NCBI RefSeq assembly: GCF_030817355.1
Contig: NZ_JAUSZH010000001.1
Span: 5,146,501 to 5,210,500, forward strand
DNA length: 64,000 nt
Direction: 5' to 3'
Origin: Streptomyces sp. V1I1
GTDB taxonomy: Bacteria; Actinomycetota; Actinomycetes; Streptomycetales; Streptomycetaceae
Shown here: piece by piece, positions 7,443 to 15,001 of the stretch
How positions within the stretch are numbered: position 1 is the stretch's first letter
Layout: each line of letters opens with the position of its first letter
Made by a program: the position numbers and the translations under genes
The notes under the pieces: model-generated
Seen by the model: the letters and a program-made list of their open reading frames with translations, nothing else
Database searches by the model: none
What the model was told of the DNA's origin: nothing

Positions 7443-9637
7443 CCTGGTTCACCATCTTTACGTCCGGTAGCGGCCTACTCATCGTGGGTCTGCTTTGGGT
7501 GCGACTCCGAGGACAGCGGCGCATGGACAGCAGCCACAAGACCTACGAACTCACCTTTCCGGCAGGCTTGAATCTAGCCGCAGCCGCCCGTGTCTTCACG
7601 GCCCTCGACGGGCTACTCAGCCCCATCCATCGCGGTCCATTAGTCATCGCCCGCCGTACGGTCGCCTTTGAGCTACTGCTATCACCGACTGGCGTCCATC
7701 ACCTGATGAGCGTCCCGGATGACATTGCCGAAGCGGTCGGCAAACACCTGCGCGGCATCATGCCCATGCTCCGAGTGACCGAGATAGCCCACCAACCGCG
7801 CCGTTGGCTGGTGGCAGGTGAGCTCAGGCTGACGCAGACGGAACCCGAGGAGGCAGCCAAAGAAGCCGCCAAGGACGCGGCCTACATTCCGGTACTACTC
7901 AACAGCTTGAGCGGCCTGGCCGTCGATGAAGCCGCCATGGTTCAGCTCATTGTCACGGGTGGCGGTCAAGGCCGCGTCTTGTATCACGCCCGAGTGGCAA
8001 CGACTGCGCCTCACCAAATCCGAGCCCGGCAGATCATGAAAGCACTGAGTAACGGCTTCAAGTCCCTTCATGCTTCCATCGTGCGACCGGTGCCGGCTGC
8101 CATTATCAACCGGGTCAGTCTCAGGTCTGCGCCCATCATCGAATGGCGTCAGGCCCCCGTCATTGAATCACTTGCCCTGGCCTACGCCATGCCCATTGGA
8201 ACCCCTCAGCTTGGCGGAATGAGATACAACCGTGGCCTGCAACTCGCTCCCGACCACTCAATCTCAAGTGATGGTGCACGAGTCGCTGAAGCCAACTTCC
8301 ACGGTGCAGAGCGGCCATTGGCGCTCACTCCAGTAGGCAGGGCCGCCCATACGCTCGTGGTGGCACCGACCGACTCCGGTAAAAGCACGCTCATCGAGAA
8401 CCTGATAGTCGACGACATCAGGAACGGCCGGGGTCTGCTCTACATCGACCCCAAGGGCGACTCCGCTCGGAAAGTGGCGGACCTCGTACCGCGTGAGCGC
8501 ATCCGGGATGTCATCTACTTTGACGTGTCAGACCTCAACTACCCGATTGGTCTTAACCTGCTGACAGGCGGTCGCTCAGACCGTATTGCAGCCGACCTCA
8601 CCGACAGCTTCAACAAGCTCTATGACCTGTCCAACGCCCACAGGGCCTTTGACGTACTGCGCTCCTCACTGATGTGTCTGGCCGAATGCGGGTACACCAT
8701 TCTGGATGTACTGCCGTTCTTGGAGCCAGGCCCACGAGGGCAGCCCTTCCGGGACAAGGTGGCAGCCCAACTTACGAAGCGCCCCATGCTGAGCTTTATT
8801 GCCTGGTACGACAACCTCAGTACCAGAGAGCAAGCCGAGGTAGCGTCGACCCTAGAGCGACGGTTGCGCCCGCTTCATAACCACCCTGAGCTAACGGCCA
8901 CCTTCGGGCAATCAGTCTCGGGCTTCGACATCGAAGAAGCGCTCCACGGCCAAAAGATCATCGTAGTGCCGCTCAATAAGGGCGTCATCGGCAAGGAAGC
9001 CGCTCGGGTAGTAGCCACCCTGGTACTCAACGCCGTCTGGAATGCCGCTCGCTCAGTGGAGCTCAAGCAGAACTTTCACCTCTACATCGATGAGTTCCGC
9101 GAGATGGCCAACGTGCCGGTGCCCTACGGTGAAATGTTCGAGCAGGCCCGTGGGTACAAGCTGCCCATCCTCGCGGCCGTCCAGGACGTAGAACGCTTCG
9201 GTGAGCGGGAGCGGGCCGAACTGATGAACAATGCCCGCAACATGTTCTTCTACCGTCCGGCTCCCCGGGATGCCCGCCACCTTGCCCGAGAGATGGGCAA
9301 TGGCGTGACCGAAGAACACCTGATGAGTCTGGGCTCTCGTGAACTGATGATGCGCTTCCAAGTGGATGGCGTCCCCAGTCTGCCGGTCACGGGTCACGCC
9401 TATCCCCCACCCACGCCCGTTGGTCTGGGTAAGGAAGTCCTGGCAGCTTCCCGCGCCACATACGGCCGCCCCATGGCAGAAGTAGAAGCCGAGATTGAGC
9501 GGCGTTATGCCGGTAGTAGAACCACGCCGCGGGCTGTGGTGCCGACGCCGGATAAACCATCATCGCCACCGCCGGCCCCGTTGCCGGTTGCCGAAGAAAC
9601 TGGCTGGGAGCCATGGGACGGGAGCATTGAGTCATGA
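7430..9637 (+). CDS. TraG/VirD4-HerA-like conjugative transfer ATPase
   Basis: 735 residues from GTG 7430. One N-terminal membrane helix (about 9-26), a central uncharacterised region, then an AAA-type motor: Walker A APTDSGKST (about 311-319), followed by LLYIDPKGDSARKVADLVP, and Walker B LYIDEFREM (Asp-Glu near 554-555). The late MFFYRPAPRDARHLAREMG segment is typical of type IV coupling-protein/TraG C-terminal families. Role inferred: inner-membrane motor moving element DNA to a recipient. Since no other secretion genes are present, it may work alone as TraB/FtsK-type translocators do, though its motor is of the TraG type. Confidence 0.85.
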   Translation: MEGLTWFTIFTSGSGLLIVGLLWVRLRGQRRMDSSHKTYELTFPAGLNLAAAARVFTALDGLLSPIHRGPLVIARRTVAFELLLSPTGVHHLMSVPDDIAEAVGKHLRGIMPMLRVTEIAHQPRRWLVAGELRLTQTEPEEAAKEAAKDAAYIPVLLNSLSGLAVDEAAMVQLIVTGGGQGRVLYHARVATTAPHQIRARQIMKALSNGFKSLHASIVRPVPAAIINRVSLRSAPIIEWRQAPVIESLALAYAMPIGTPQLGGMRYNRGLQLAPDHSISSDGARVAEANFHGAERPLALTPVGRAAHTLVVAPTDSGKSTLIENLIVDDIRNGRGLLYIDPKGDSARKVADLVPRERIRDVIYFDVSDLNYPIGLNLLTGGRSDRIAADLTDSFNKLYDLSNAHRAFDVLRSSLMCLAECGYTILDVLPFLEPGPRGQPFRDKVAAQLTKRPMLSFIAWYDNLSTREQAEVASTLERRLRPLHNHPELTATFGQSVSGFDIEEALHGQKIIVVPLNKGVIGKEAARVVATLVLNAVWNAARSVELKQNFHLYIDEFREMANVPVPYGEMFEQARGYKLPILAAVQDVERFGERERAELMNNARNMFFYRPAPRDARHLAREMGNGVTEEHLMSLGSRELMMRFQVDGVPSLPVTGHAYPPPTPVGLGKEVLAASRATYGRPMAEVEAEIERRYAGSRTTPRAVVPTPDKPSSPPPAPLPVAEETGWEPWDGSIES

Positions 9638-10419
9638 CCGTGACTACCAGGTACCTCAACCACATAAAGCCCCAACTGAGCGAGCGTGACCTCTCCATCA
9701 TCGAGGACATCGGCCGTTTCAAGCTCCTCACGGGCGGCCAGGTCGAGCGGTTGTACTTTGCGCATGGCTCCGATAAAAGCCGGGCGCGTAACCGGCAAGC
9801 CGTCCTCAAAAGACTCAAGGACAACGGCGTCATCGCGCACGTTGGCGAACGGCGGATCGGGGGTGCTAGGCGCGGCTCAGCTTCTCACCTGTACGCCCTC
9901 GACATTGCAGGCCAGCACCTCGCCCAAACCCATAGCAGGCAACCCCGCCGCAAGTATTCCTGGTATGAGCCGACCATCGCTCACTTCCTGGCTGTGGCCG
10001 AGCTGTACGTCGTCCTCAAAGAGGCTGAGCAGTCCGGCCGCCTGGTCGTGCTGAACTTCGATCCAGAACCGTACTCCTGGCGCATATACGGGCAACGCAG
10101 GCTGGAGCCAGATGCGTTTGCCCGCGTCGGGGTGTCCGGTCCGGACGGACGCGGGTACCAGAGAAGCATGTTCATTGAGGTAGACCGAGCGAATCAACGC
10201 GGGACGAAGATAGCCACTAAGTTCCCGCAGTACCTCAACTATTACAACCATGAGCAGCTTCAACCGTCGCCACGAGCCTTCCCGAGGATCGTCTTTCTGG
10301 CACCGGATGAGTGCCGCGTGACGTACCTCCAAGGGCTCGTCGATGAGCGCCCGGACGCCCGCCACTTGTTCCGGGTTGGACTGCTGGATGACCCGCTGGC
10401 GGTCCTCCTGGGCCGCTGA
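9634..10419 (+). CDS. Replication-relaxation (Replic_Relax) family protein
   Basis: 261 residues, overlapping the ATPase stop by ATGA. The N-terminus is a winged-helix DNA-binding unit (LSERDLSIIEDIGRFKLL, then GGQVERLYFAHG and an RQAVLKRLKDNGVI recognition helix) as in Pfam Replic_Relax, known from plasmid replication and relaxation proteins. The C-terminal half has a nuclease-like layout (EPDAFARVGV, MFIEVDRANQ). Coupled to a transfer ATPase, it is the best candidate for the protein that recognises or nicks the transfer/replication origin. Confidence 0.82.
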   Translation: MTVTTRYLNHIKPQLSERDLSIIEDIGRFKLLTGGQVERLYFAHGSDKSRARNRQAVLKRLKDNGVIAHVGERRIGGARRGSASHLYALDIAGQHLAQTHSRQPRRKYSWYEPTIAHFLAVAELYVVLKEAEQSGRLVVLNFDPEPYSWRIYGQRRLEPDAFARVGVSGPDGRGYQRSMFIEVDRANQRGTKIATKFPQYLNYYNHEQLQPSPRAFPRIVFLAPDECRVTYLQGLVDERPDARHLFRVGLLDDPLAVLLGR

Positions 10420-10516
10420 TGATGCCTACGCTTCGGCCTACGTGTCGGGCTACGCATCGTGCAAGCGGTTTGGGTCCCTGGCCAGGGAGAACGACCCCAA
10501 AACAGCAGTGACACCC

Positions 10517-10685
10517 TTCGGGCCTCCTGCTAACTACCCACCGATAGTTATCCATCAGCCGCTTAGTCATCAAGGTCGTTCATCCTTCCCCTACCGCATT
10601 TACTCGCTCACGGGGCAGGGTGCTCCACCTTTGACGACAGCGTCTGCTGGATGCCATCTGGTGTGTAGTTAGCAGGAGGCCCGAA
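10517..10685 (+). promoter_or_regulatory. Long-range 21-bp inverted repeat masking the RBS of the next gene
   Basis: The arms 10517-10537 and 10665-10685 are perfectly complementary over 21 bp and 127 bases apart. The right arm includes the AGCAGGAGG ribosome site of the gene at 10690; the left arm holds the matching CCTCCTGCT. A nested helix is possible between CATCAGC (10553-10559) and GCTGGATG (10645-10652, one bulge). In an RNA the outer stem would hide the ribosome site. The interval is otherwise non-coding. Confidence 0.7.
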
Positions 10686-10689
10686 CAAC

Positions 10690-10956
10690 ATGCGTTATGT
10701 AGACACCCAGACTGGGGAGATCATTGAGTTGGTTCCATATCCACCAAGGCGTATTCAGACTGCCCGAATGGCACACAGACGCCCTGTGAAGGCTCAGCCT
10801 ATGCGGTATGCGTACAAGGCGAGTAAGACGCGTCAGGCTCGCTCCAGGTGGGCGTACAAGCTCATAGCGCATCTAGGCCCGCTGGTCGTCTTGGCGATAA
10901 CCGCTCTGGTTGTGCTTAACCATGCTTCGCTTGCTGCTAGCTGCTTAGGTAAATAA
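10690..10956 (+). CDS. Small basic single-pass membrane protein
   Basis: 88 residues from ATG 10690 with AGGAGG 10 bases upstream inside the inverted repeat. The first 60 residues are basic (RRIQTARMAHRRPVKAQ) and the C-terminus is a hydrophobic helix (residues 61-85). No family recognised. The long-range repeat suggests tightly controlled translation, as for a toxic or regulatory membrane protein, but there is no direct evidence of function. Confidence 0.65.
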   Translation: MRYVDTQTGEIIELVPYPPRRIQTARMAHRRPVKAQPMRYAYKASKTRQARSRWAYKLIAHLGPLVVLAITALVVLNHASLAASCLGK

Positions 10957-10971
10957 GTGAGGAGATCACAC

Positions 10972-11343
10972 ATGGCAGAATCAATCCAACACCTACGAAT
11001 CTACAAGGAGGCCCGTCAGTTAGAAGACCACATCTACGAAGTGGTAAAGCAGTTCCCTGCTGATGAGTTCTACGATCTAGGCAATGCCCTACGCCGTGAG
11101 AGTGCTGCTGTTTGCCACCACATCATGGAGACACACCGGCTCGTCAGCTACCGCCACAAGATTGACGCACTCGACAATGCCCGTCGCGAAGCCATATCCA
11201 TCAAGCACAGCATTGGCGTAGCGGAAAAGCTTGGAGTAGATCAGGAGCTGATCGAGTCGTATGAGGGCATCGCCCAACAGTGCCTCTCGCTCACCGAGTG
11301 GCTTCAAAGCAAGCTAGAACAGCGGCAAAGGGAGGCGGCATGA
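10972..11343 (+). CDS. Four-helix bundle protein (23S rRNA-intervening-sequence protein family)
   Basis: 123 residues from ATG 10972 with GGAG nearby. The opening IQHLRIYKEARQLEDHIYE and the helical pattern YDLGNALRRESAAVCHHIMET are the four-helix bundle/S23 family (PF05635-like) of small proteins often found on mobile DNA and in retron or intervening-sequence contexts. Function unknown, probably nucleic-acid binding as a pentamer in related structures. Ends with ATGA overlapping the next gene. Confidence 0.75.
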   Translation: MAESIQHLRIYKEARQLEDHIYEVVKQFPADEFYDLGNALRRESAAVCHHIMETHRLVSYRHKIDALDNARREAISIKHSIGVAEKLGVDQELIESYEGIAQQCLSLTEWLQSKLEQRQREAA

Positions 11344-11621
11344 GCGCCGCCCCCTGCCAGCACCTGGATTTCAATGAGTACTTCGGTAAGTGCAACGATT
11401 GCGGTCAAGTCCTCTGCATCCTTGAAGACCTCCGAGCATTCATAGACGTGACGCAGACCTGGCGAGTAGATAGCAACGGCACACCAACCGAGCAGCTTGA
11501 GGACCACGGCCCTGCCTACGATGACGGCACCGACTACGAATGCACCAACTGCATGAGAGAGTTCGCCGACTGGGATGAGGCGAAGAAGCATTTAGAAACT
11601 AAACAGGATCAGCAATCATGA
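11340..11621 (+). CDS. Hypothetical protein with two CxxC pairs (probable zinc binding)
   Basis: 93 residues from ATG 11340. Cys pairs FGKCNDCGQVLC near residues 19-25 and YECTNCMREF near 69-72 suggest two small zinc knuckles, with an acidic middle. No named family recognised. Coupled by four-base overlaps with the four-helix gene before and a mini-gene after. Confidence 0.6.
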   Translation: MSAAPCQHLDFNEYFGKCNDCGQVLCILEDLRAFIDVTQTWRVDSNGTPTEQLEDHGPAYDDGTDYECTNCMREFADWDEAKKHLETKQDQQS

Positions 11622-11743
11622 CACTCCAGGAAACCCGCGACTTCAAACGCACCAAAGTGTACAAAGCCAAGTGGCAACAGGTGGTCGACGGAACGTTGAG
11701 CTATGCCGATTTTACCGATTGGTTCCAAGAGGTGGTGGCATGA
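11618..11743 (+). CDS. 41-residue hypothetical protein
   Basis: Starts at ATG 11618 inside the ATGA-style junction with the previous gene and ends at 11743. The sequence (MTLQETRDFKRTKVYKAKWQ, then DFTDWFQEVVA) is amphipathic and free of rare-looking composition, consistent with a real small gene of this polycistron. No family recognised. Confidence 0.45.
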   Translation: MTLQETRDFKRTKVYKAKWQQVVDGTLSYADFTDWFQEVVA

Positions 11744-11793
11744 AGAAGCTCTATTGGATCGAGTTCACCGAAGACGCCGCCCATATCGGGTAA
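11740..11793 (+). CDS. Possible 17-residue leader-like peptide
   Basis: ATG 11740 overlaps the previous stop as ATGA, and the short frame MKKLYWIEFTEDAAHIG ends at 11793. Coupling is the only support; it may also be the decayed start of a longer gene. Low confidence. Confidence 0.2.
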   Translation: MKKLYWIEFTEDAAHIG

Positions 11794-11802
11794 CCCACTC
11801 CC

Positions 11803-11991
11803 CTACTGGCCGCCTCGATACCGGCAGCGCGAGAGCGGGCGAGCTGTCCGCCGCTCCTGCCGGTCGATCTGCCTTGCCAGCCGTTCTATGACCTCATCTG
11901 GTACGGCCTTCCCTACCCCGGCTCGCAGATGGAGGCGGTAGGCGACTTTGGCCCGCAGCTTGGCAATCGGCGTTGAGCCAAATGATTCCAT
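11803..11991 (-). CDS. Small basic protein divergent from parA
   Basis: 62 residues from ATG 11991, with GCGGAG eight bases upstream on the minus strand. Helical and basic (IAKLRAKVAYRLHLRAG, VIERLARQIDRQERR). It is divergent from parA across a 160-bp region containing the 34-bp palindrome. Could be a small DNA-binding regulator of that region; no family recognised. Confidence 0.45.
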   Translation of the reverse strand: MESFGSTPIAKLRAKVAYRLHLRAGVGKAVPDEVIERLARQIDRQERRTARPLSRCRYRGGQ

Positions 11992-12024
11992 TGATGAACT
12001 CCGCTTATGTATTTAAATTAGCAT

Positions 12025-12058
12025 GTTTGCATACATGCTTGCAAGCATGTATGCAAAC
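12025..12058. promoter_or_regulatory. Perfect 34-bp palindrome upstream of parA
   Basis: 17-bp arms with no spacer, reading GTTTGCATACATGCTTG and its complement. Further degenerate copies of ATGCTTG and TTGATTGCA follow to 12110. The position, 40 bases before a clear parA promoter, suggests a centromere (parS-like) or operator bound by ParA or its partner. In RNA it could also form a long hairpin. Confidence 0.7.
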
Positions 12059-12098
12059 AAACTTGATTGCATGAATGCATGCCTGCGGGCTTACATGC

Positions 12099-12127
12099 TT
12101 GATTGCAAACAAACCTGCATTTGATAA
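12099..12127 (+). promoter_or_regulatory. Probable sigma70-type promoter of parA
   Basis: TTGATT (12099-12104), 17-base spacer, TGATAA (12122-12127). The same -35 hexamer and spacing occur in the ncRNA promoter at 13346. Confidence 0.55.
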
Positions 12128-12152
12128 AATGAATGCATAACGGGTTTATGAT

Positions 12153-12911
12153 GTGGCACAAGTTATTGCGGTAATGATGTATAAGGGGGGATCGGGCAAG
12201 ACGACGACCATCAACAACACGGGTGCGGCACTTCACGTATTGAAGCAGCGCACGCTGGTGATTGACCTCGACCGGCAGGCAAACGCCACTACTGGCGTGG
12301 GCTTCGACCTGAATGACATAGAGGCCAGTGTCAATGACCTCTTTGCCGATCCCAGCAAAGACCCACGGTCGGCGATCATCCAAACAGATTTCGGCCTGCA
12401 CTTCATGGCTGCCACGCGCGGCCTAGCCAAAACCGCGATGAACATGTCCCCGGCGGATATGTTTATGCTTCGCGACATCGTGGCCAAGCTCGATGAGCAT
12501 TATGACTTCATCCTCATCGACACACCGCCGAATGAGGGCTACATGACGTATAACGCGCTGGCCGCAGCCGATCAGGTTCTCATCCCGGTAGCCACCAAAG
12601 GCTTCTCGGAGGAGGGTCTATCACAGACCCTCGATGGTGTGGCCCAAGCCCGTAAGAGCTATAACGCCAAGCTCACCATTGCCGGTATCTTGTTCACCAA
12701 CGTCGAAAAGGGGACTGTGGTGTCCTCTAGCGTCTTGGCTAACGTACAGGAAGATCACCCTGACGCATTGCTGCCTTTCTCAGTTCCCAAAGCCGCCTCG
12801 CTAGACAAGGGCAACATGGTTGGCATACCTGGTGTCATCTTTGATCCAAAGCACCGGGCGTCTGAGGTGTATATGTCATTAGCAAGGAGATTGATTGATG
12901 CCGTCGAGTAA
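12153..12911 (+). CDS. parA: ParA-family partition ATPase
   Basis: 252 residues from GTG 12153. Deviant Walker A YKGGSGKTTT (residues 10-19), the VIDLDRQANATTG switch, and FILIDTPPNEGYMT Walker B-type segment are complete. MinD/ParA proteins move or position DNA on the nucleoid. Its stop overlaps the start of a small partner gene. Presence of a partition system implies an autonomous, replicating circular state for the element. Confidence 0.92.
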   Translation: MAQVIAVMMYKGGSGKTTTINNTGAALHVLKQRTLVIDLDRQANATTGVGFDLNDIEASVNDLFADPSKDPRSAIIQTDFGLHFMAATRGLAKTAMNMSPADMFMLRDIVAKLDEHYDFILIDTPPNEGYMTYNALAAADQVLIPVATKGFSEEGLSQTLDGVAQARKSYNAKLTIAGILFTNVEKGTVVSSSVLANVQEDHPDALLPFSVPKAASLDKGNMVGIPGVIFDPKHRASEVYMSLARRLIDAVE

Positions 12912-13323
12912 GGATGTGAAAGAGCTAATGGCGGCCCGTAGGGCTGGACGGAAGCCGTCAGGCGTCCCCCAGATTGATCCTGCTGAGCTGCTTCAAGATG
13001 AGGCGCCCTTAAGCCAACCATCACCCTCTAACGAAGAGATCGCCACAGAGACAGCCATCATTGTGCCCGCGCCGGCCGCGCCGCAGAATGAGCCGATTGT
13101 CAGTGAGCCAAAGCGTCCTCAGCTCGATCTGAATCCGCTCATGGACATTGATCGGTCACGCGCCACCGAGCCGTTTAGCACCTATGCATACCAGGAGCGC
13201 AAGCGACAATTGAAGTTAGAGGCCATAGCAACAGGTGACGACATTTGGGAGATCGTAGACGTCGCTCTCGATGAATATTTTGAGCGCAGGTATGGGAAGA
13301 AGGCCAAGCGCCCTAAATCGTAG
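12898..13323 (+). CDS. Small partner of ParA (ParB-like function inferred)
   Basis: 141 residues from ATG 12898, overlapping the parA stop. Three parts: a basic N-terminus (KDVKELMAARRAGRKPSG) typical of ParA-activating peptides, a Pro/Glu-rich linker, and a C-terminal folded region (YAYQERKRQLKLEAIATGDD) ending basic (GKKAKRPKS). This organisation fits small centromere-binding partners of plasmid ParA proteins. No named family is certain; role is from position and shape. Confidence 0.65.
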   Translation: MPSSKDVKELMAARRAGRKPSGVPQIDPAELLQDEAPLSQPSPSNEEIATETAIIVPAPAAPQNEPIVSEPKRPQLDLNPLMDIDRSRATEPFSTYAYQERKRQLKLEAIATGDDIWEIVDVALDEYFERRYGKKAKRPKS

Positions 13324-13345
13324 TGAAGAAAACAACATAAGCGGC

Positions 13346-13374
13346 TTGATTGTCGCAACCAATACCATTATGAT
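13346..13374 (+). promoter_or_regulatory. Promoter of the 13.4-kb ncRNA
   Basis: TTGATT (13346-13351), 17-base spacer, TATGAT (13369-13374): near-consensus sigma70-type boxes 23 bases after the stop codon of the ParA-partner gene, with no gene downstream for over a kilobase on this strand. Confidence 0.65.
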
Positions 13375-13380
13375 GCTTAC

Positions 13381-13575
13381 AAGCTAGTGTGTATTGAGTC
13401 GTTGCTTTACGCATTAGCTACCAAATCTCGGTGGCTTTTAGCGTCTTATGTGGAGATGCCCCAAAAGGGTATTGACTAGCATAAGCGGTGTGTTAAACTT
13501 GATCTAACGACTCAATACATACCGTTTCTCTGTCCGACGAAGAGCCCCGAGCGAAAGCAGATCGGGGCTTTAACT
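13381..13575 (+). ncRNA. Candidate structured non-coding RNA, about 195 nt
   Basis: Delimited by the promoter above and a hairpin terminator. A closing stem pairs 13390-13403 with 13506-13519 (14 perfect pairs, extendable by three with one G-U). Inside lie a hairpin with stems ACGC/GCGT and AGCTACC/GGTGGCT and loop AAATCTC, and a second arm closed by CTTATG/CATAAG holding ATGCCC/GGGTAT with loop CAAAA. The loop ATCTC can pair with GAGAT at the base of the second arm, a plausible pseudoknot. No convincing reading frame. I do not recognise a known RNA family; not tmRNA, 6S or tRNA. Confidence 0.6.
13543..13575 (+). terminator. Rho-independent terminator of the ncRNA
   Basis: AGCCCCGA (13543-13550) pairs with TCGGGGCT (13562-13569), followed by a weak T-rich run (TTAACTTT). 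Confidence 0.7.
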
Positions 13576-13589
13576 TTGCCCTGACAATG

Positions 13590-14336
13590 GCGACCCTCTG
13601 GGTCTGGAATGCCGGTCAACGTCGATAACCTGGCCTCTACCACTGCCATCAAGAACACGCGCGTGGGCGTAAAACGACGAGGAGAAACTTCGGGTAAACG
13701 TCTTCAAAAACGGACCCCCGTAGTCAAATGGAGCACCCCAGACGAGTGCGTCCCGGCCATACAACCCATCGTAGTGAAGATATTTCGCGGTAATGCCGGA
13801 CCTGGGCGCGGAGTAGCTACGATCTCCCCCACAAGCGCAGTTATCGAATAGATCGCACTCGGGCAGAAGGCCGAGCAGGTAGGGCAGTAAGACTGGCTGG
13901 AGTGGCCCCCGCTATGCCCTCCTGGGGCTCATACCAGTACAGCTAACGCGCTTCGCTTGTTGTCCCTCGACTGCCGCTAAAGCGGAGTCGTCGGGAGCGT
14001 CTAGAAACGCTTCGCCTCGGTGGATTCACTTCTTCTCTTGCTCCAAGGCCGCTTGGCTCATCCAAGCGCCGGCCGAGCATTCAACCACCGAATAAGTCTA
14101 AGACGGCTGGTAAGGGATGGCGGGCGACACAATCAAAGTGACGTTTTGTCAAGCCTATCAACCCATACAAGCCAGGACGTTACGGCTCAGGGTTCAAAGA
14201 CAGTGACCCGAAGCGCCAGAGGCAAGACAACAATCCGTCGCGGTGGCGACTCCGATTAACCCCAGGCTAAGCAGTAGGGGACGGAGTAAGCCCATAACTA
14301 TGTCCGCGTGTCGCGTAAGCGACCGCGTCATTTTTT
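13590..14336 (+). other. Hairpin-rich non-coding region ending in a strong terminator
   Basis: No frame here looks coding. Hairpins are dense: 13963-13996 (TCCC, CGACT, CCGC paired with GCGG, AGTCG, GGGA around a TAAA loop), AGCGT/ACGCT near 13997-14012, and GGCCG-CTTGG against CCAAG-CG-CCGGCC near 14047-14075. The region ends in CGCG-GTCGC-GTAA-GCGAC-CGCG at 14305-14327 plus TTTTTT. This may be a second, longer RNA transcribed rightward, or an origin region. Confidence 0.4.
14305..14336 (+). terminator. Strong rho-independent terminator
   Basis: A nine-pair stem with one bulged T and GTAA loop (14305-14327) followed after three bases by six T (14331-14336); a second T7 run follows at 14346-14352. 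Confidence 0.75.
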
Positions 14337-14345
14337 CGCGGCGAA

Positions 14346-14806
14346 TTTTTTTGTGCCCGCGCTCTGCCGATGGGGGAGCGGCCCGAAGGCTGCTAGTACT
14401 GCCGGACTGGCCTCGACCGCGGGCCCGTTGTACTGCTGGCAGTAGTGCCAGTCTCAGGCCGTGGCCGGCCTCGCTGAGGTGATGCGTCATCGAGGCGGAA
14501 TGAGAGCCCGCGGAACCTGCTTGTGATGGGGGACTGGGCCTTTGGTCGTCCAGCCGCCCGGCGACCGCCACGGCGGCCCTCCGCTTGCTTCAATCCGCTT
14601 GTACTCCCGGACTGCGGCTTAGGTCATCGCTCCGCCGGCGCGGCTCACCATGACCGCATGATGACGGCCGCGGGCTCGTCGGCATGGTGGGTAGCCCAGC
14701 TCAATCAGAGCCCCATGAACGTACTTGGAGTACGGGAGTGGGCCTTTGGTCATGCCGTCGTCAGCCGCCGTACTACAACGGCTCTACGCGGCTGACAGCC
14801 CCTCTA
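14346..14806. other. Non-coding region with direct repeats; possible origin
   Basis: No gene is supported. Two 18-bp direct copies, GGGACTGGGCCTTTGGTC (14530-14547) and the same with one change (14734-14751), are 204 bases apart. The 12-mer TGATGCGTCATC shared with the element's left end sits at 14480-14491 inside a GCCTCG/CGAGGC hairpin. A TACTGC/GCAGTA palindrome lies near 14431. Repeats of this sort fit an origin of replication or transfer. Confidence 0.4.
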
Positions 14807-15001
14807 TTACTTGGGCTTCTGGATCCGCTCGGCATCACGACGAGCTGCCCGTAGGGCTCGGCGCATCACGGCCAGGCGGTAGCACTCCACGCCATCATCG
14901 CCGCAGTGGGGGCACGTGCGAACGTGCGCGATGACGGCTCGGCACAGCAGCGTGACCACCTCATTGGGGGCCGGGCCGTCCTGGTCATCAACGGGCACCA
15001 T
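14807..15001 (-). CDS. Small protein with CPHCGDDGVEC motif
   Basis: 64 residues from ATG 15001, preceded on the minus strand by GGGGGAGG seven bases upstream, a strong site that decides the start. Contains a CPHC..C zinc-knuckle-like motif and a basic C-terminus (MRRALRAARRDAERIQKPK). No family recognised. Last gene of a leftward group starting at 16688. Confidence 0.55.
   Translation of the reverse strand: MVPVDDQDGPAPNEVVTLLCRAVIAHVRTCPHCGDDGVECYRLAVMRRALRAARRDAERIQKPK

Noticed and set aside
13609..13851. 80-codon open frame in the non-coding region
   Set aside because: Composition is unlike neighbouring genes, there is no ribosome site and no coherent hydrophobic or helical pattern; it overlaps hairpins.
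13870..13960. tRNA-like gene in the structured region
   Set aside because: Some D-arm-like and anticodon-like pieces but no TTCGA T-loop, no acceptor pairing and no CCA-compatible end.
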